Shown here piece after piece: positions 9,033 through 16,386 of a stretch of DNA of 64,000 bases. The notes under the pieces are model-generated. The model was not told the DNA's origin, made no database searches, and worked only from the letters and a program-made list of their open reading frames with translations. The translations under genes and the position numbers were made by a program. The DNA comes from Spirosoma montaniterrae (lineage in GTDB: Bacteria > Bacteroidota > Bacteroidia > Cytophagales > Spirosomataceae). Position 1 is the stretch's first letter. Each line of letters begins with the position of its first letter. The stretch covers positions 3,876,001-3,940,000 of the forward strand of contig NZ_CP014263.1 in assembly GCF_001988955.1 (NCBI RefSeq), read 5' to 3'.

Positions 9033-9142
9033 TTGGTAGTGATTTTGATGGTCATTTCACTATGAAACCCTAACGGGCGACGACGTATTGCCCGGCTTCG
9101 CTTTGCGTTTAAGCGAGATTATCTCTTAAGCATTGGCAGACA

Positions 9143-10297
9143 ATGAACCGACTGTTATCCGTGCTGTTTCTGTTGACAACGTTTCTGCCCGCTCATGCGC
9201 AGCAGACCGTTATTGACACCCTGCACTGGAGCGCAACACGTCGGCTGCAATTGTCTGATTTTCGCTCACCAACGCAACCCGGTTTGGGCGGCTCCGAATT
9301 TTATTACCAGATTGCCTACGAAGCCAAACCGATTGGGTTTCGTAGTGCGCCCGCCATCGAAGCCTTTTGCCTGATGTTCAGAAATCTGTCGTGGGTATCA
9401 GAAACGGCCCGTAACGAACGGACGTTAGCCTACAATCAGGTGCTCTTCGACCTGGTGGAGATTCATACGCGGCAGATGAAAGCCAAACTCATTGCCTTGG
9501 GTGCCGACCGTAATTTTAAACAACAGGCAAAGCAAATTGAGTACCTGACCAATTCAGAATTAGGCTCTGAAGTAAATCGTTTCCGGGCCGAAACGGGCGG
9601 GGGCGATGATCTGGCGACGCTGCAACGCTGGCAACAACAGGTGGTGCAGCGACTTTACGAAACGCCTGATGTTCAGACAATTTATCGCGCATCGAAAGTT
9701 GGGTATGGCTTTTTTGCAGGCGGTGGCGGTGCGGTGCCAATTGGCCCGGTAGCGCAATCGCTCAACCCGCAGGCTGGCATAGCGTTTGGTCTCGACGTAG
9801 CCATTGGGCGTACCCTGTTACTCATACATCCCACGCTGTATAACGGTACAATCCGATCCGGTTTTTCGCATCAAAATCTGACGTGGGAGACAGGGATGCG
9901 TGTTAGCTCTACTCTACTCGAAGCCGGGTTAGGTCATATTACCTACGATTCGCCCCGCGCCCGGCTGATTCCTTATTTCGGTTATCGGCTGCTCGAATTG
10001 TCGCCCCGCAACCGAGACGACGAACGTTACAAGACCCATTCGCTGCTCAACCATGCTCCTGCTGCCGGGCTGCTGTTTGATCTGAAATTTGGCAGCAACG
10101 CCCGCCGGGACGACCGCTCCGACGACAGTTTCTGGTTCGTGCGGACCAAAATTTCGTATAGCCCCATGCTGAATGGAAAACCTTTTTCGGGCGGGTTGCT
10201 GAACCTGCAAATCGGCATAGGTGGCTTCGGACGAATGCGCAAAGTGAACTACCGCTCCGAACGTACCGTGATTCCGCTATCGGGAAACGGTATTTGA
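9143..10297 (+). CDS. Exported protein with degenerate DUF922-like N-terminus and beta-rich C-terminus
   Basis: 384 residues, signal peptide MNRLLSVLFLLTTFLPAHAQ. No full-length family recognised. Residues 25-120 resemble DUF922, a proposed zinc protease domain: LHWSATRRLQLSDFRSP aligns with the usual WSxxxxLxWxDFxGxP, and LAYNQVLFDLVEIHTRQMK aligns with HEQxHFDIxE. The metal-binding His-Glu and second His are absent, so the domain should be non-catalytic here. The second half has alternating hydrophobic and aromatic strands (GFFAGGGGAVPIG, GYRLLELSPRN, FWFVRTKISYSP) consistent with an outer-membrane barrel. Function unknown; the similarity is by eye. Confidence 0.75.
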   Translation: MNRLLSVLFLLTTFLPAHAQQTVIDTLHWSATRRLQLSDFRSPTQPGLGGSEFYYQIAYEAKPIGFRSAPAIEAFCLMFRNLSWVSETARNERTLAYNQVLFDLVEIHTRQMKAKLIALGADRNFKQQAKQIEYLTNSELGSEVNRFRAETGGGDDLATLQRWQQQVVQRLYETPDVQTIYRASKVGYGFFAGGGGAVPIGPVAQSLNPQAGIAFGLDVAIGRTLLLIHPTLYNGTIRSGFSHQNLTWETGMRVSSTLLEAGLGHITYDSPRARLIPYFGYRLLELSPRNRDDERYKTHSLLNHAPAAGLLFDLKFGSNARRDDRSDDSFWFVRTKISYSPMLNGKPFSGGLLNLQIGIGGFGRMRKVNYRSERTVIPLSGNGI

Positions 10298-10370
10298 TGT
10301 TTCGGTTCAGATAGCAACATACTCTTTGAGGCTAATCGATTATCTTTACGATATAGATTATCTCTCCTTC

Positions 10371-12035
10371 ATGCGCCTTTCTGCTGTAGCCCGCTGCGGC
10401 TTGCTTTTCTGCTTTGCTGCGTTTCAAACGCTCGCCCAAACGTCCGAACGCTTTACCCGCGCCGACTCGCTGCGGGGCGGTTTGCGGCCCGAACGCACCA
10501 GCTACAACGTGCTGTTCTACGACCTGAGTTTAAGCGTTGACCCGGCTACGCGGTCTATTGCAGGCAGTAATACCATTCGCTACAAAGTGGCAACGCCGTT
10601 TCAGCGGATGCAAATCGACCTGTTTGCCAACATGCAGGTGCTGTCGATTACACAAAATAAAAAACCGCTTCGCTACACACGCGACGGTAATGCCATTTTT
10701 ATCACGATGGCCGACAAACAAAACACCGGGCAGGTTCGCGAACTCACCATCAGTTACAGCGGGCGGCCACAGGTGGCTAAAAACCCGCCCTGGGACGGTG
10801 GTTTTGTGTGGCGCAAAGACACGACAACGGCCCAAAACGCCGATTGGGTAACGGTAGCCTGCGAAGGCACGGGCGCAAGTTTGTGGTGGCCCAACAAAGA
10901 CCACCTCTCCGACGAACCCGATTCGATGCGTATTCGCTGCCGCGTACCAACGGGCCTGACCTGCGTGGCAAACGGGCAGTTTCGGGGCCAGAAACCGGTT
11001 AATAACGGTCGGCAAACTGAATGGACGTGGTTTGTGAACTACCCAATCAATAACTATAACGTTACGCTTAACATCACCGACTACGCGCATTTTTCTGATA
11101 CGTACACGGCCAAAGACGGGCAGAAACTGGCCCTGGATTATTACGTGCTGCCGGGTAACGTGGAAAAAGCGAAGGCGCATTTTGAGCAGGTAAAACCCAT
11201 GCTGGCGTGTTATGAAACCCACTTTGGCAAATACCCCTTCTGGCGTGATGGGTACAAATTAGTCGAAACGCCGTACTGGGGTATGGAACACCAAAGTGCA
11301 GTAGCCTACGGCAACAAATACCGCAATAATCCGTTTGGTTTCGACTTCATCATTATCCACGAGAGCGGACACGAATACTTTGGCAATAGCCTGAGTTGCG
11401 CCGACCACGCCGAAATGTGGATTCACGAATCGTTTACGACCTACGCCGAAGCTCTGTTTATGGAGTGTACGCAGGGGTTGCCGCGCACCATCGAGTACCT
11501 GAATAACCAGCGTAAACTCATTAAAAATGAACACCCTATGCTGGGGCCGCTGGGCGTCAACGCCGATCAGAAAGATACCGATATCTACTACAAAGGCTCC
11601 TGGATGCTCCACACCCTGCGCTTCGCCGTGAACGACGACGCCAAGTGGTTTGCAGCCATCAAAGCACTGGCGACCGAGAAACGGCTGTCTATCGTGTACA
11701 CCGACGAAGTTGTTGATTTTCTATGCCAGAAGACCGGCATTAATCTGCGCCCGCTGTTCAATCAGTACCTGCGCCATCCGAAACTGCCCATTTTTGACTA
11801 TAGCATCGACACCACCGACAAAAGCAGGCCAACAATCCGGTATCGGTGGCAGAGTAACGTCGCTGGTTTTAACCTGCCCGTACAAATCAAGACAGGTGCG
11901 GGACAGTGGCAAACGCTTGTACCCGGTCAGGAATGGAAAGTTGCGCCGTTGCCCGGCAACACAGCAGAAGGCTTCGCGATCAACATGAATCAGGGGTTAT
12001 TCGCCCTACATGCAGCAACACAAACCACCAACTGA
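10371..12035 (+). CDS. M1-family zinc aminopeptidase, exported
   Basis: About 554 residues from the ATG at 10371, which gives the signal peptide MRLSAVARCGLLFCFAAFQTLAQ; the frame opens at a TTG at 10326. The gluzincin site is HESGHEYFGN with His330, Glu331 and His334, and the third ligand Glu353 18 residues later in MWIHESFTTYAEA. The exopeptidase motif is TPYWGMEHQSAVAYGN. An N-terminal beta domain (YNVLFYDLSLSVDP, GSNTIRYK) precedes it. The enzyme should remove N-terminal residues from peptides in the periplasm or at the surface. The C-terminal ERAP-like helical domain of long M1 enzymes is missing, normal for this short subfamily. Its 3' end carries one arm of a direct repeat that flanks a palindromic element. 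Confidence 0.93.
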   Translation: MRLSAVARCGLLFCFAAFQTLAQTSERFTRADSLRGGLRPERTSYNVLFYDLSLSVDPATRSIAGSNTIRYKVATPFQRMQIDLFANMQVLSITQNKKPLRYTRDGNAIFITMADKQNTGQVRELTISYSGRPQVAKNPPWDGGFVWRKDTTTAQNADWVTVACEGTGASLWWPNKDHLSDEPDSMRIRCRVPTGLTCVANGQFRGQKPVNNGRQTEWTWFVNYPINNYNVTLNITDYAHFSDTYTAKDGQKLALDYYVLPGNVEKAKAHFEQVKPMLACYETHFGKYPFWRDGYKLVETPYWGMEHQSAVAYGNKYRNNPFGFDFIIIHESGHEYFGNSLSCADHAEMWIHESFTTYAEALFMECTQGLPRTIEYLNNQRKLIKNEHPMLGPLGVNADQKDTDIYYKGSWMLHTLRFAVNDDAKWFAAIKALATEKRLSIVYTDEVVDFLCQKTGINLRPLFNQYLRHPKLPIFDYSIDTTDKSRPTIRYRWQSNVAGFNLPVQIKTGAGQWQTLVPGQEWKVAPLPGNTAEGFAINMNQGLFALHAATQTTN

Positions 12036-12182
12036 GCGCGACGCTGTTCGGGATATTCATCCCGAACGACGTAACAGCGGATATACATCCGCGTTGGAAA
12101 GCCAACAAACGCGGACGCATGTCCGCTATTAAAACGTTCGGGATGAATATCCCGAACAGCGTCGCGTAACACAAACCATCAA
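12017..12182. repeat. Nested palindromic element with flanking 15-bp direct repeats
   Basis: Outer inverted repeat: 12037-12068 pairs with 12135-12166 (CGACGCTGTTCGGGATATTC against GAATATCCCGAACAGCGTCG), each arm itself containing the palindrome CGGGATATTCATCCCG. An inner pair, AGCGGATATACATCCGC near 12076 and GCGGACGCATGTCCGCT near 12110, is again self-complementary. The element is bracketed by near-identical AACACAAACCAyCAA at 12017-12031 and 12168-12182 (14 of 15 equal), which looks like a target duplication; the left copy encodes the end of the M1 peptidase. Confidence 0.8.
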
Positions 12183-12202
12183 TCAAGCACTGCCTGGAAC
12201 GA

Positions 12203-12946
12203 ATGAAAAAACTCCTCTTTTTTGCTCTGATACTTGCCGGGTTGTCGGCCTGTAATCCGGGCTATCATCTGACAAATCGAACGGCTACGCGCATCGGTGT
12301 CGATTCGATAGCGGCCCCCGCCGACAGTAGCGTGTCCCGCTTTCTGGACCCATACCGGCAGAAGTTGAACCAAACCATGAATGAGGTGCTGACCCGCTCA
12401 ACGGGCCGCATCGAAAAAGGTCAGCCCGACGGCCCGCTCAACAACCTGCTCACCGACGCCCTCCTACAGCAATCCATCCAACGCTACGGCAAACCCATCG
12501 ACTGCTCGCACCTGAACTTCGGCGGTATACGTAACAATCTGCCCGAAGGCAACATTACGACCGGGTCAATTTTTGAAGTGATGCCGTTTGATAATCAATT
12601 GGTTGTGATGACCATGACAGGCGCGATGCTGCAACAACTGATGAATCACTTCGCCAGCGGTAATAAGCTGGTTATGGGCGGCATACGGACCAAAATCCGC
12701 AATGGGCAGGCGCAGAACGTTGCGTTTACCAACGGACGAACGCTTCAGCCGGGCGAAACCTACGTAGTTGCCATGAGCGATTACGTAGCTGACGGGGGCG
12801 ACAATGCCGGCTTCCTGAAGAACCCAATCAAGCGCGAAAACATCAACTACCTCATCCGCGATGCCCTGATCGACTATTTCCGGCAGCAGGGTAAATCGGG
12901 TCAACCACTCAATCCCGTTACCGATGGACGCATCAGCCTCGAATAG
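12203..12946 (+). CDS. Lipoprotein with 5'-nucleotidase C-terminal (substrate-binding) domain
   Basis: 247 residues. Lipoprotein signal MKKLLFFALILAGLSAC with the lipobox Cys at 17. The rest matches the C-terminal domain of UshA-type 5'-nucleotidases: GPLNNLLTDAL, HLNFGGIRNNLPEGNITTGSIFEVMPFDNQLVVM, QPGETYVVAMSDYVADGGD. This domain binds the nucleoside base in the normally fused enzyme but has no metal site. The metallophosphatase half is encoded by the next gene, which overlaps it by 23 bp, so the two products should work together in periplasmic nucleotide hydrolysis. Order is reversed relative to the fused enzyme. Confidence 0.9.
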   Translation: MKKLLFFALILAGLSACNPGYHLTNRTATRIGVDSIAAPADSSVSRFLDPYRQKLNQTMNEVLTRSTGRIEKGQPDGPLNNLLTDALLQQSIQRYGKPIDCSHLNFGGIRNNLPEGNITTGSIFEVMPFDNQLVVMTMTGAMLQQLMNHFASGNKLVMGGIRTKIRNGQAQNVAFTNGRTLQPGETYVVAMSDYVADGGDNAGFLKNPIKRENINYLIRDALIDYFRQQGKSGQPLNPVTDGRISLE

Positions 12947-13838
12947 ACGCCAATTTTTGAAACTGCTGGGTACTGCCGCCGTGGTTGGGTCGATAACCCC
13001 CGACGTGCTGGCCGCCCGGAAAGCTACGTCGATTACCATTCTGCATACCAACGACGTACACAGCCGACTCGATCCGTTTCCGATGGATGGGGGCCGCAAC
13101 GCGGGCCGGGGCGGGGTGGCGCGTCGGGCAACGCTACTCCGGCAGATTCGGCAGCAACAGGCCAACGTGCTGCTGTTCGATGCGGGCGACGTGTTTCAGG
13201 GAACGCCGTATTTCAACCTCTATAAAGGCGAACCGGAAATTCTGGCTATGAACCAACTCGGCTACGACGCCGGAACGCTCGGCAATCACGACTTCGACGG
13301 TGGCATCGACAACATGGTGACGCAGTTTGGCAAAGCCACGTTCCCGGTATTGATTGCCAACTACGATTTTAAGAACACGGTCATGGATGGGCACACGATG
13401 CCCTACAAAATTTTTCGACGCGATGGCGTCCGTATCGGCGTATTCGGTCTCGGCATTCGGCCCGATGGACTGATTCCGAAAGATGCCTACCGCGAAACCA
13501 AATACCTTGACCCCATTGAAATAGGTAACGACATGGCGGGCAAACTGCGTCAGAACGAAAAATGCGATTTCGTAGTGTGTTTGTCGCACCTCGGTTTCAA
13601 GTACGATGGCCCGACCGTTTCAGACAATGTTCTGGCCGCCAAAAGCCGAAACATCGACCTGATTATCGGTGGACATACGCACACGTTCTTAGACGCTCCC
13701 GTGACAGTCAACAATCTTGATAATAAACCCGTCTGGATTAATCAGGTTGGGTTTGCGGGCATCAACCTGGGCCGAATCGACCTCACGTTCGAACGCGGCA
13801 AAGCCACCGTTTCGGGGCAGGCAATGGAGATCAGGTAA
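12924..13838 (+). CDS. Metallophosphatase half of a split 5'-nucleotidase
   Basis: 304 residues, ATG at 12924 inside the previous gene. A Tat-like leader (SNRRQFLKLLGTAAVVGS) is followed by calcineurin-type metal motifs: ILHTNDVHSRLD (Asp and His), FDAGDVFQGTPYFN (Asp), GTLGNHDFDGG (Asn and His), VVCLSHLGFKYD and IIGGHTHTFLDAPV (His pair). The protein stops right after the metallophosphatase domain, so the substrate-binding C-terminal domain comes from the upstream lipoprotein. Export by Tat would allow cofactor loading in the cytoplasm. Expected to hydrolyse 5'-nucleotides or related phosphoesters outside the cytoplasm. Translational coupling through the overlap is likely. Confidence 0.93.
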   Translation: MDASASNRRQFLKLLGTAAVVGSITPDVLAARKATSITILHTNDVHSRLDPFPMDGGRNAGRGGVARRATLLRQIRQQQANVLLFDAGDVFQGTPYFNLYKGEPEILAMNQLGYDAGTLGNHDFDGGIDNMVTQFGKATFPVLIANYDFKNTVMDGHTMPYKIFRRDGVRIGVFGLGIRPDGLIPKDAYRETKYLDPIEIGNDMAGKLRQNEKCDFVVCLSHLGFKYDGPTVSDNVLAAKSRNIDLIIGGHTHTFLDAPVTVNNLDNKPVWINQVGFAGINLGRIDLTFERGKATVSGQAMEIR

Positions 13839-13922
13839 GGGGAACACGGATGCAACGGATTGACGCAGATTTCTACATAAAATCCGTGTTGATCCGTTCA
13901 ATCTGTAAAATCCGTGTTCCCC
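13839..13922. repeat. Imperfect inverted repeat between metallophosphatase and purQ
   Basis: GGGGAACACGGATgcAACGG begins at 13839 and its complement ends with TCCGTGTTCCCC at 13922; the arms, about 34 bp each, also contain CGGATTgacgCAGATTT against AATCTG and GATCCGTT. It starts directly after the stop codon and can serve as a terminator-like hairpin. Confidence 0.75.
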
Positions 13923-13929
13923 TTCGCTG

Positions 13930-13937
13930 TATCTTTG
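13930..13937 (+). promoter_or_regulatory. Putative -7 box for purQ with very short leader
   Basis: TATCTTTG matches TAnnTTTG exactly and ends 4 bp before the purQ ATG at 13942. If used, transcription would start at or next to the start codon, giving a nearly leaderless mRNA. No -33 element is obvious because the upstream sequence is the inverted repeat. Confidence 0.45.
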
Positions 13938-13941
13938 CGAC

Positions 13942-14628
13942 ATGAAATTTGGCGTTGTTGTATTTCCCGGCTCGAACTGCGATCAGGACGCGGTTGATGC
14001 TCTCGAACTGATGGGGCAACCCGTTGTGAAACTCTGGCACAAAGACCACGACCTGCAAGGCTGCGACTTCATTATTCTGCCCGGCGGCTTCTCTTACGGC
14101 GACTATCTTCGCACGGGGGCTGTAGCGCGGTTTTCGCCTATTATGACCGAAGTCATTGCCCACGCCAATCGGGGTGGCTACCTCATTGGCTTCTGCAACG
14201 GCTTCCAGATTCTGGCCGAAGCTAATCTTGTGCCGGGCGTATTGCTCCGAAACACCAATCAGCAGTACATCTGCAAAAACATTTATCTCCGCCCCGAATC
14301 GACTGATGCGTTGCTGACGGCTGATCTCGACAGACGGGCCTACAAAATTCCGATGGCCCACGGCGAAGGCCGCTACTTTGCCGACGCCGATACACTCAAG
14401 TCGTTGAACGACAACGGGCAAGTGCTGTTTCGCTACTGCGACGAAGCTGGCAATATCACCGACAACGCTAATCCGAATGGCAGTCTGGAAAACATTGCCG
14501 GTGTATGCAACGCGAATAAAAACGTGTTTGGCATGATGCCTCACCCCGAACGAGCCGCCGACCCCATGCTGGGCAACACCGACGGGCGTATCATTCTCGA
14601 ACAGATGCTAAGAGCGGTGATGGTTTAA
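13942..14628 (+). CDS. purQ: Phosphoribosylformylglycinamidine synthase subunit I (glutaminase)
   Basis: 228 residues. It supplies ammonia from glutamine to the PurL subunit in the fourth step of purine synthesis in the cytoplasm. Class I glutamine amidotransferase features: VVFPGSNCDQDAVDAL, DFIILPGGFSYGDYLRTGA, the nucleophile elbow GFCNGFQIL with Cys85, MAHGEGRY, and FGMMPHPERAADP with the catalytic His and Glu. This is the stand-alone small-subunit form, which implies a separate purL and purS elsewhere; none is in the window. Confidence 0.96.
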   Translation: MKFGVVVFPGSNCDQDAVDALELMGQPVVKLWHKDHDLQGCDFIILPGGFSYGDYLRTGAVARFSPIMTEVIAHANRGGYLIGFCNGFQILAEANLVPGVLLRNTNQQYICKNIYLRPESTDALLTADLDRRAYKIPMAHGEGRYFADADTLKSLNDNGQVLFRYCDEAGNITDNANPNGSLENIAGVCNANKNVFGMMPHPERAADPMLGNTDGRIILEQMLRAVMV

Positions 14629-14640
14629 GAATTGAGTGGT

Positions 14641-14708
14641 AGGGTAAAAAGGTGTAGGGTGTAAGTGGCTCCGCTGGAAGTACTTACACCCTACACCTTT
14701 TTTACCCT
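14641..14708. terminator. Long inverted repeat between purQ and the OYE gene, probable bidirectional terminator
   Basis: AGGGTAAAAAGGTGTAGGGT at 14641 and onward pairs with ACCCTACACCTTTTTTACCCT ending at 14708, loop of about 15 bp. The two genes converge here, so the hairpin with A/T-rich stem bases suits termination in both directions. Confidence 0.7.
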
Positions 14709-14715
14709 GTACCCT

Positions 14716-15810
14716 TTATGCGTTCTCGGCCTCAAGCACCGGATAGTCTGTGTAGCCTTTTTCGCCGGGCGTATAGAACGTAGAGAAGTCGGGCTGATTC
14801 AGTTCGACACCAGCCTGAAGGCGGGCCACAAAATCAGGGTTTGCCAATACAGGTCGGCCAAACGCCACCAAATCGGCTCTACCGCTTTGCAGGACTTCCT
14901 CGGCCCGGTCGGCGTCGTAGCCGCCACTCAGAATCAGCGTGCCTTTAAAACGGTCACGGATGTCCGATACAATATGCGCTGGCACGGCAGGCGCACCCAT
15001 CGACTCATGGTCGACCAAGTGTACGTACACCACGCCGAGGTCATTCAGTTTTTCGGCAATGTATCGATAGGTCTCGTCAGTCTCGGCGTAGGGCGCAATG
15101 TCATTGAAGAGGCCGTAGGGCGACAACCGAACGCCCACTTTATCGAAACCGATGGCCTTACCGGTTGCTTCGGCTACTTCGAGCAGGAAACGGCTCCGAT
15201 TCTCAACGCTGCCGCCATATTCGTCGGTGCGCTGATTTGTGCCGGGGCTGATAAACTGTTCGATCAGGTAACCATTGGCACCGTGTAACTCAACACCATC
15301 AAATCCGGCTTCTACAGCGTTTTGGGCTGCTTTCACAAATTCCTGTACGGTTTGTTTCACCTCCTCGGTGGTTAAAGCACGGGGAGTTGGGTGGTCCTGC
15401 ATTCCGGCCTGATCGGTGTAAATCTGCCCATTGGCAGCAATAGCCGATGGGGCAATGACCTCGGCAGTTTCGGTTAGGTTCAGCCGATGACCGATGCGGC
15501 CCGTGTGCATCAACTGCATGAAAATTTTTCCGCCCTCGGCATGAACGGCATCCGTAACCTTACGCCAGCCTGCCACCTGCGCGTCGCTGTGGATACCCGG
15601 AATACGAGCGTAACCCTCGCCATTGGGCGACGGAGCCGTTCCTTCCGTTATGATCAACCCAACCGACGCTCGTTGTGCGTAGTAGGTAGCCATAATGTCG
15701 GTGGGCAGGTGGTCGGCAGTGGCCCGGTTACGGGTCATGGGTGCCATCGCGATATGATTAGCCAGAGACAATTGGCTCAAATGAGCTTCCGAAAACAGTT
15801 TTTTTGCCAT
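14716..15810 (-). CDS. Old yellow enzyme family alkene reductase (NemA-like)
   Basis: 364 residues, the usual length. FMN-dependent NAD(P)H reductase acting on activated C=C bonds, nitro compounds or quinones in the cytoplasm. Family sequence: LANHIAMAPMTRNRA at the start, YYAQRASVGLIITEGT, MQLMHTGRIGH, the His-Asn pair in FDGVELHGANGYLIEQF, NQRTDEYGGSVENRSRF, RLSPYGLFNDI, and ADLVAFGRPVLANPDF. It lies 83 bp downstream of an ArsR-type repressor gene on the same strand, with a perfect inverted repeat between them, the arrangement expected for an electrophile- or redox-sensing repressor controlling a detoxifying reductase, as in the NemR/NemA logic. Confidence 0.93.
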   Translation of the reverse strand: MAKKLFSEAHLSQLSLANHIAMAPMTRNRATADHLPTDIMATYYAQRASVGLIITEGTAPSPNGEGYARIPGIHSDAQVAGWRKVTDAVHAEGGKIFMQLMHTGRIGHRLNLTETAEVIAPSAIAANGQIYTDQAGMQDHPTPRALTTEEVKQTVQEFVKAAQNAVEAGFDGVELHGANGYLIEQFISPGTNQRTDEYGGSVENRSRFLLEVAEATGKAIGFDKVGVRLSPYGLFNDIAPYAETDETYRYIAEKLNDLGVVYVHLVDHESMGAPAVPAHIVSDIRDRFKGTLILSGGYDADRAEEVLQSGRADLVAFGRPVLANPDFVARLQAGVELNQPDFSTFYTPGEKGYTDYPVLEAENA

Positions 15811-15860
15811 TGATTTATGTCATTTTTACACGCCGTTACGGCATATCAACTCAACTAAAT

Positions 15861-15876
15861 ATTTAAAAGTTTAAAT
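15861..15876. promoter_or_regulatory. Probable ArsR operator
   Basis: ATTTAAAAGTTTAAAT is a perfect 7-bp inverted repeat around AG, lying between the arsR-like gene and the OYE gene. AT-rich dyads of this kind are typical ArsR/SmtB sites. Inferred from position and symmetry. Confidence 0.5.
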
Positions 15877-15893
15877 GTTTATGATCAAATTAA

Positions 15894-16163
15894 TTAAGTT
15901 AGTTTGGTCAGAAAGCCCGATAGTAGTTGCAGAGACTCCTTGTTGAGTGTCAGATACAGGTTGCGGCCTTCCTTGCGGGCGTTCACCAACCCGCTCTCCG
16001 TCAGTAGCTTAACATGATGCGACACACACGGCTGCGACAGGCCCGTGAGTTCCTGAACATCGCTGCACGTCAGGCTACCTTTATTCGATAACTCCAGTAA
16101 AATAGACAGCCGGTATTTATCGGCAATGGCTCCGGTAGCCTTTTCAACAAAGCGATGTTCCAT
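15894..16163 (-). CDS. ArsR-family winged-helix regulator
   Basis: 89 residues, ATG at 16163. The HTH reads ADKYRLSILLELSNKGSLTCSDVQELTGLSQPCVSHHVKLL, then SGLVNARKEGRNLYLTLN for the wing. Cys residues fall in the recognition region (LTCSD and QPCVSHH), which could be a thiol or metal sensing site, but the classical ELCVCDL metal motif is not present. It should bind a dyad in promoter DNA as a dimer and release on ligand or oxidation. The downstream OYE reductase on the same strand is the likely target; autoregulation is also likely. Confidence 0.9.
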   Translation of the reverse strand: MEHRFVEKATGAIADKYRLSILLELSNKGSLTCSDVQELTGLSQPCVSHHVKLLTESGLVNARKEGRNLYLTLNKESLQLLSGFLTKLT

Positions 16164-16386
16164 AGGGGGTAGTTAGCGTATCTCAGGGAGCGAATCAACG
16201 ATATCTTTAGTAAAGAAACAAAATCATTTCGGGAACGGCGTTTTATCCGCACGTCGCCACCGTATTTAGCTGAAACGTAAGCTTCTTTCCCGTTCCCTCA
16301 GGTTTGGCAACCCGACGCACACTGGGTGGTTCTATATATCTACATCAATTTGGTAGGATTAAAAGATTATTTACTCAACAAACTAT

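Noticed and set aside
14665..15288. A 207-codon forward reading frame opposite the OYE gene
   Set aside because: It has no family features and is the antisense shadow of a clearly identified OYE reductase.
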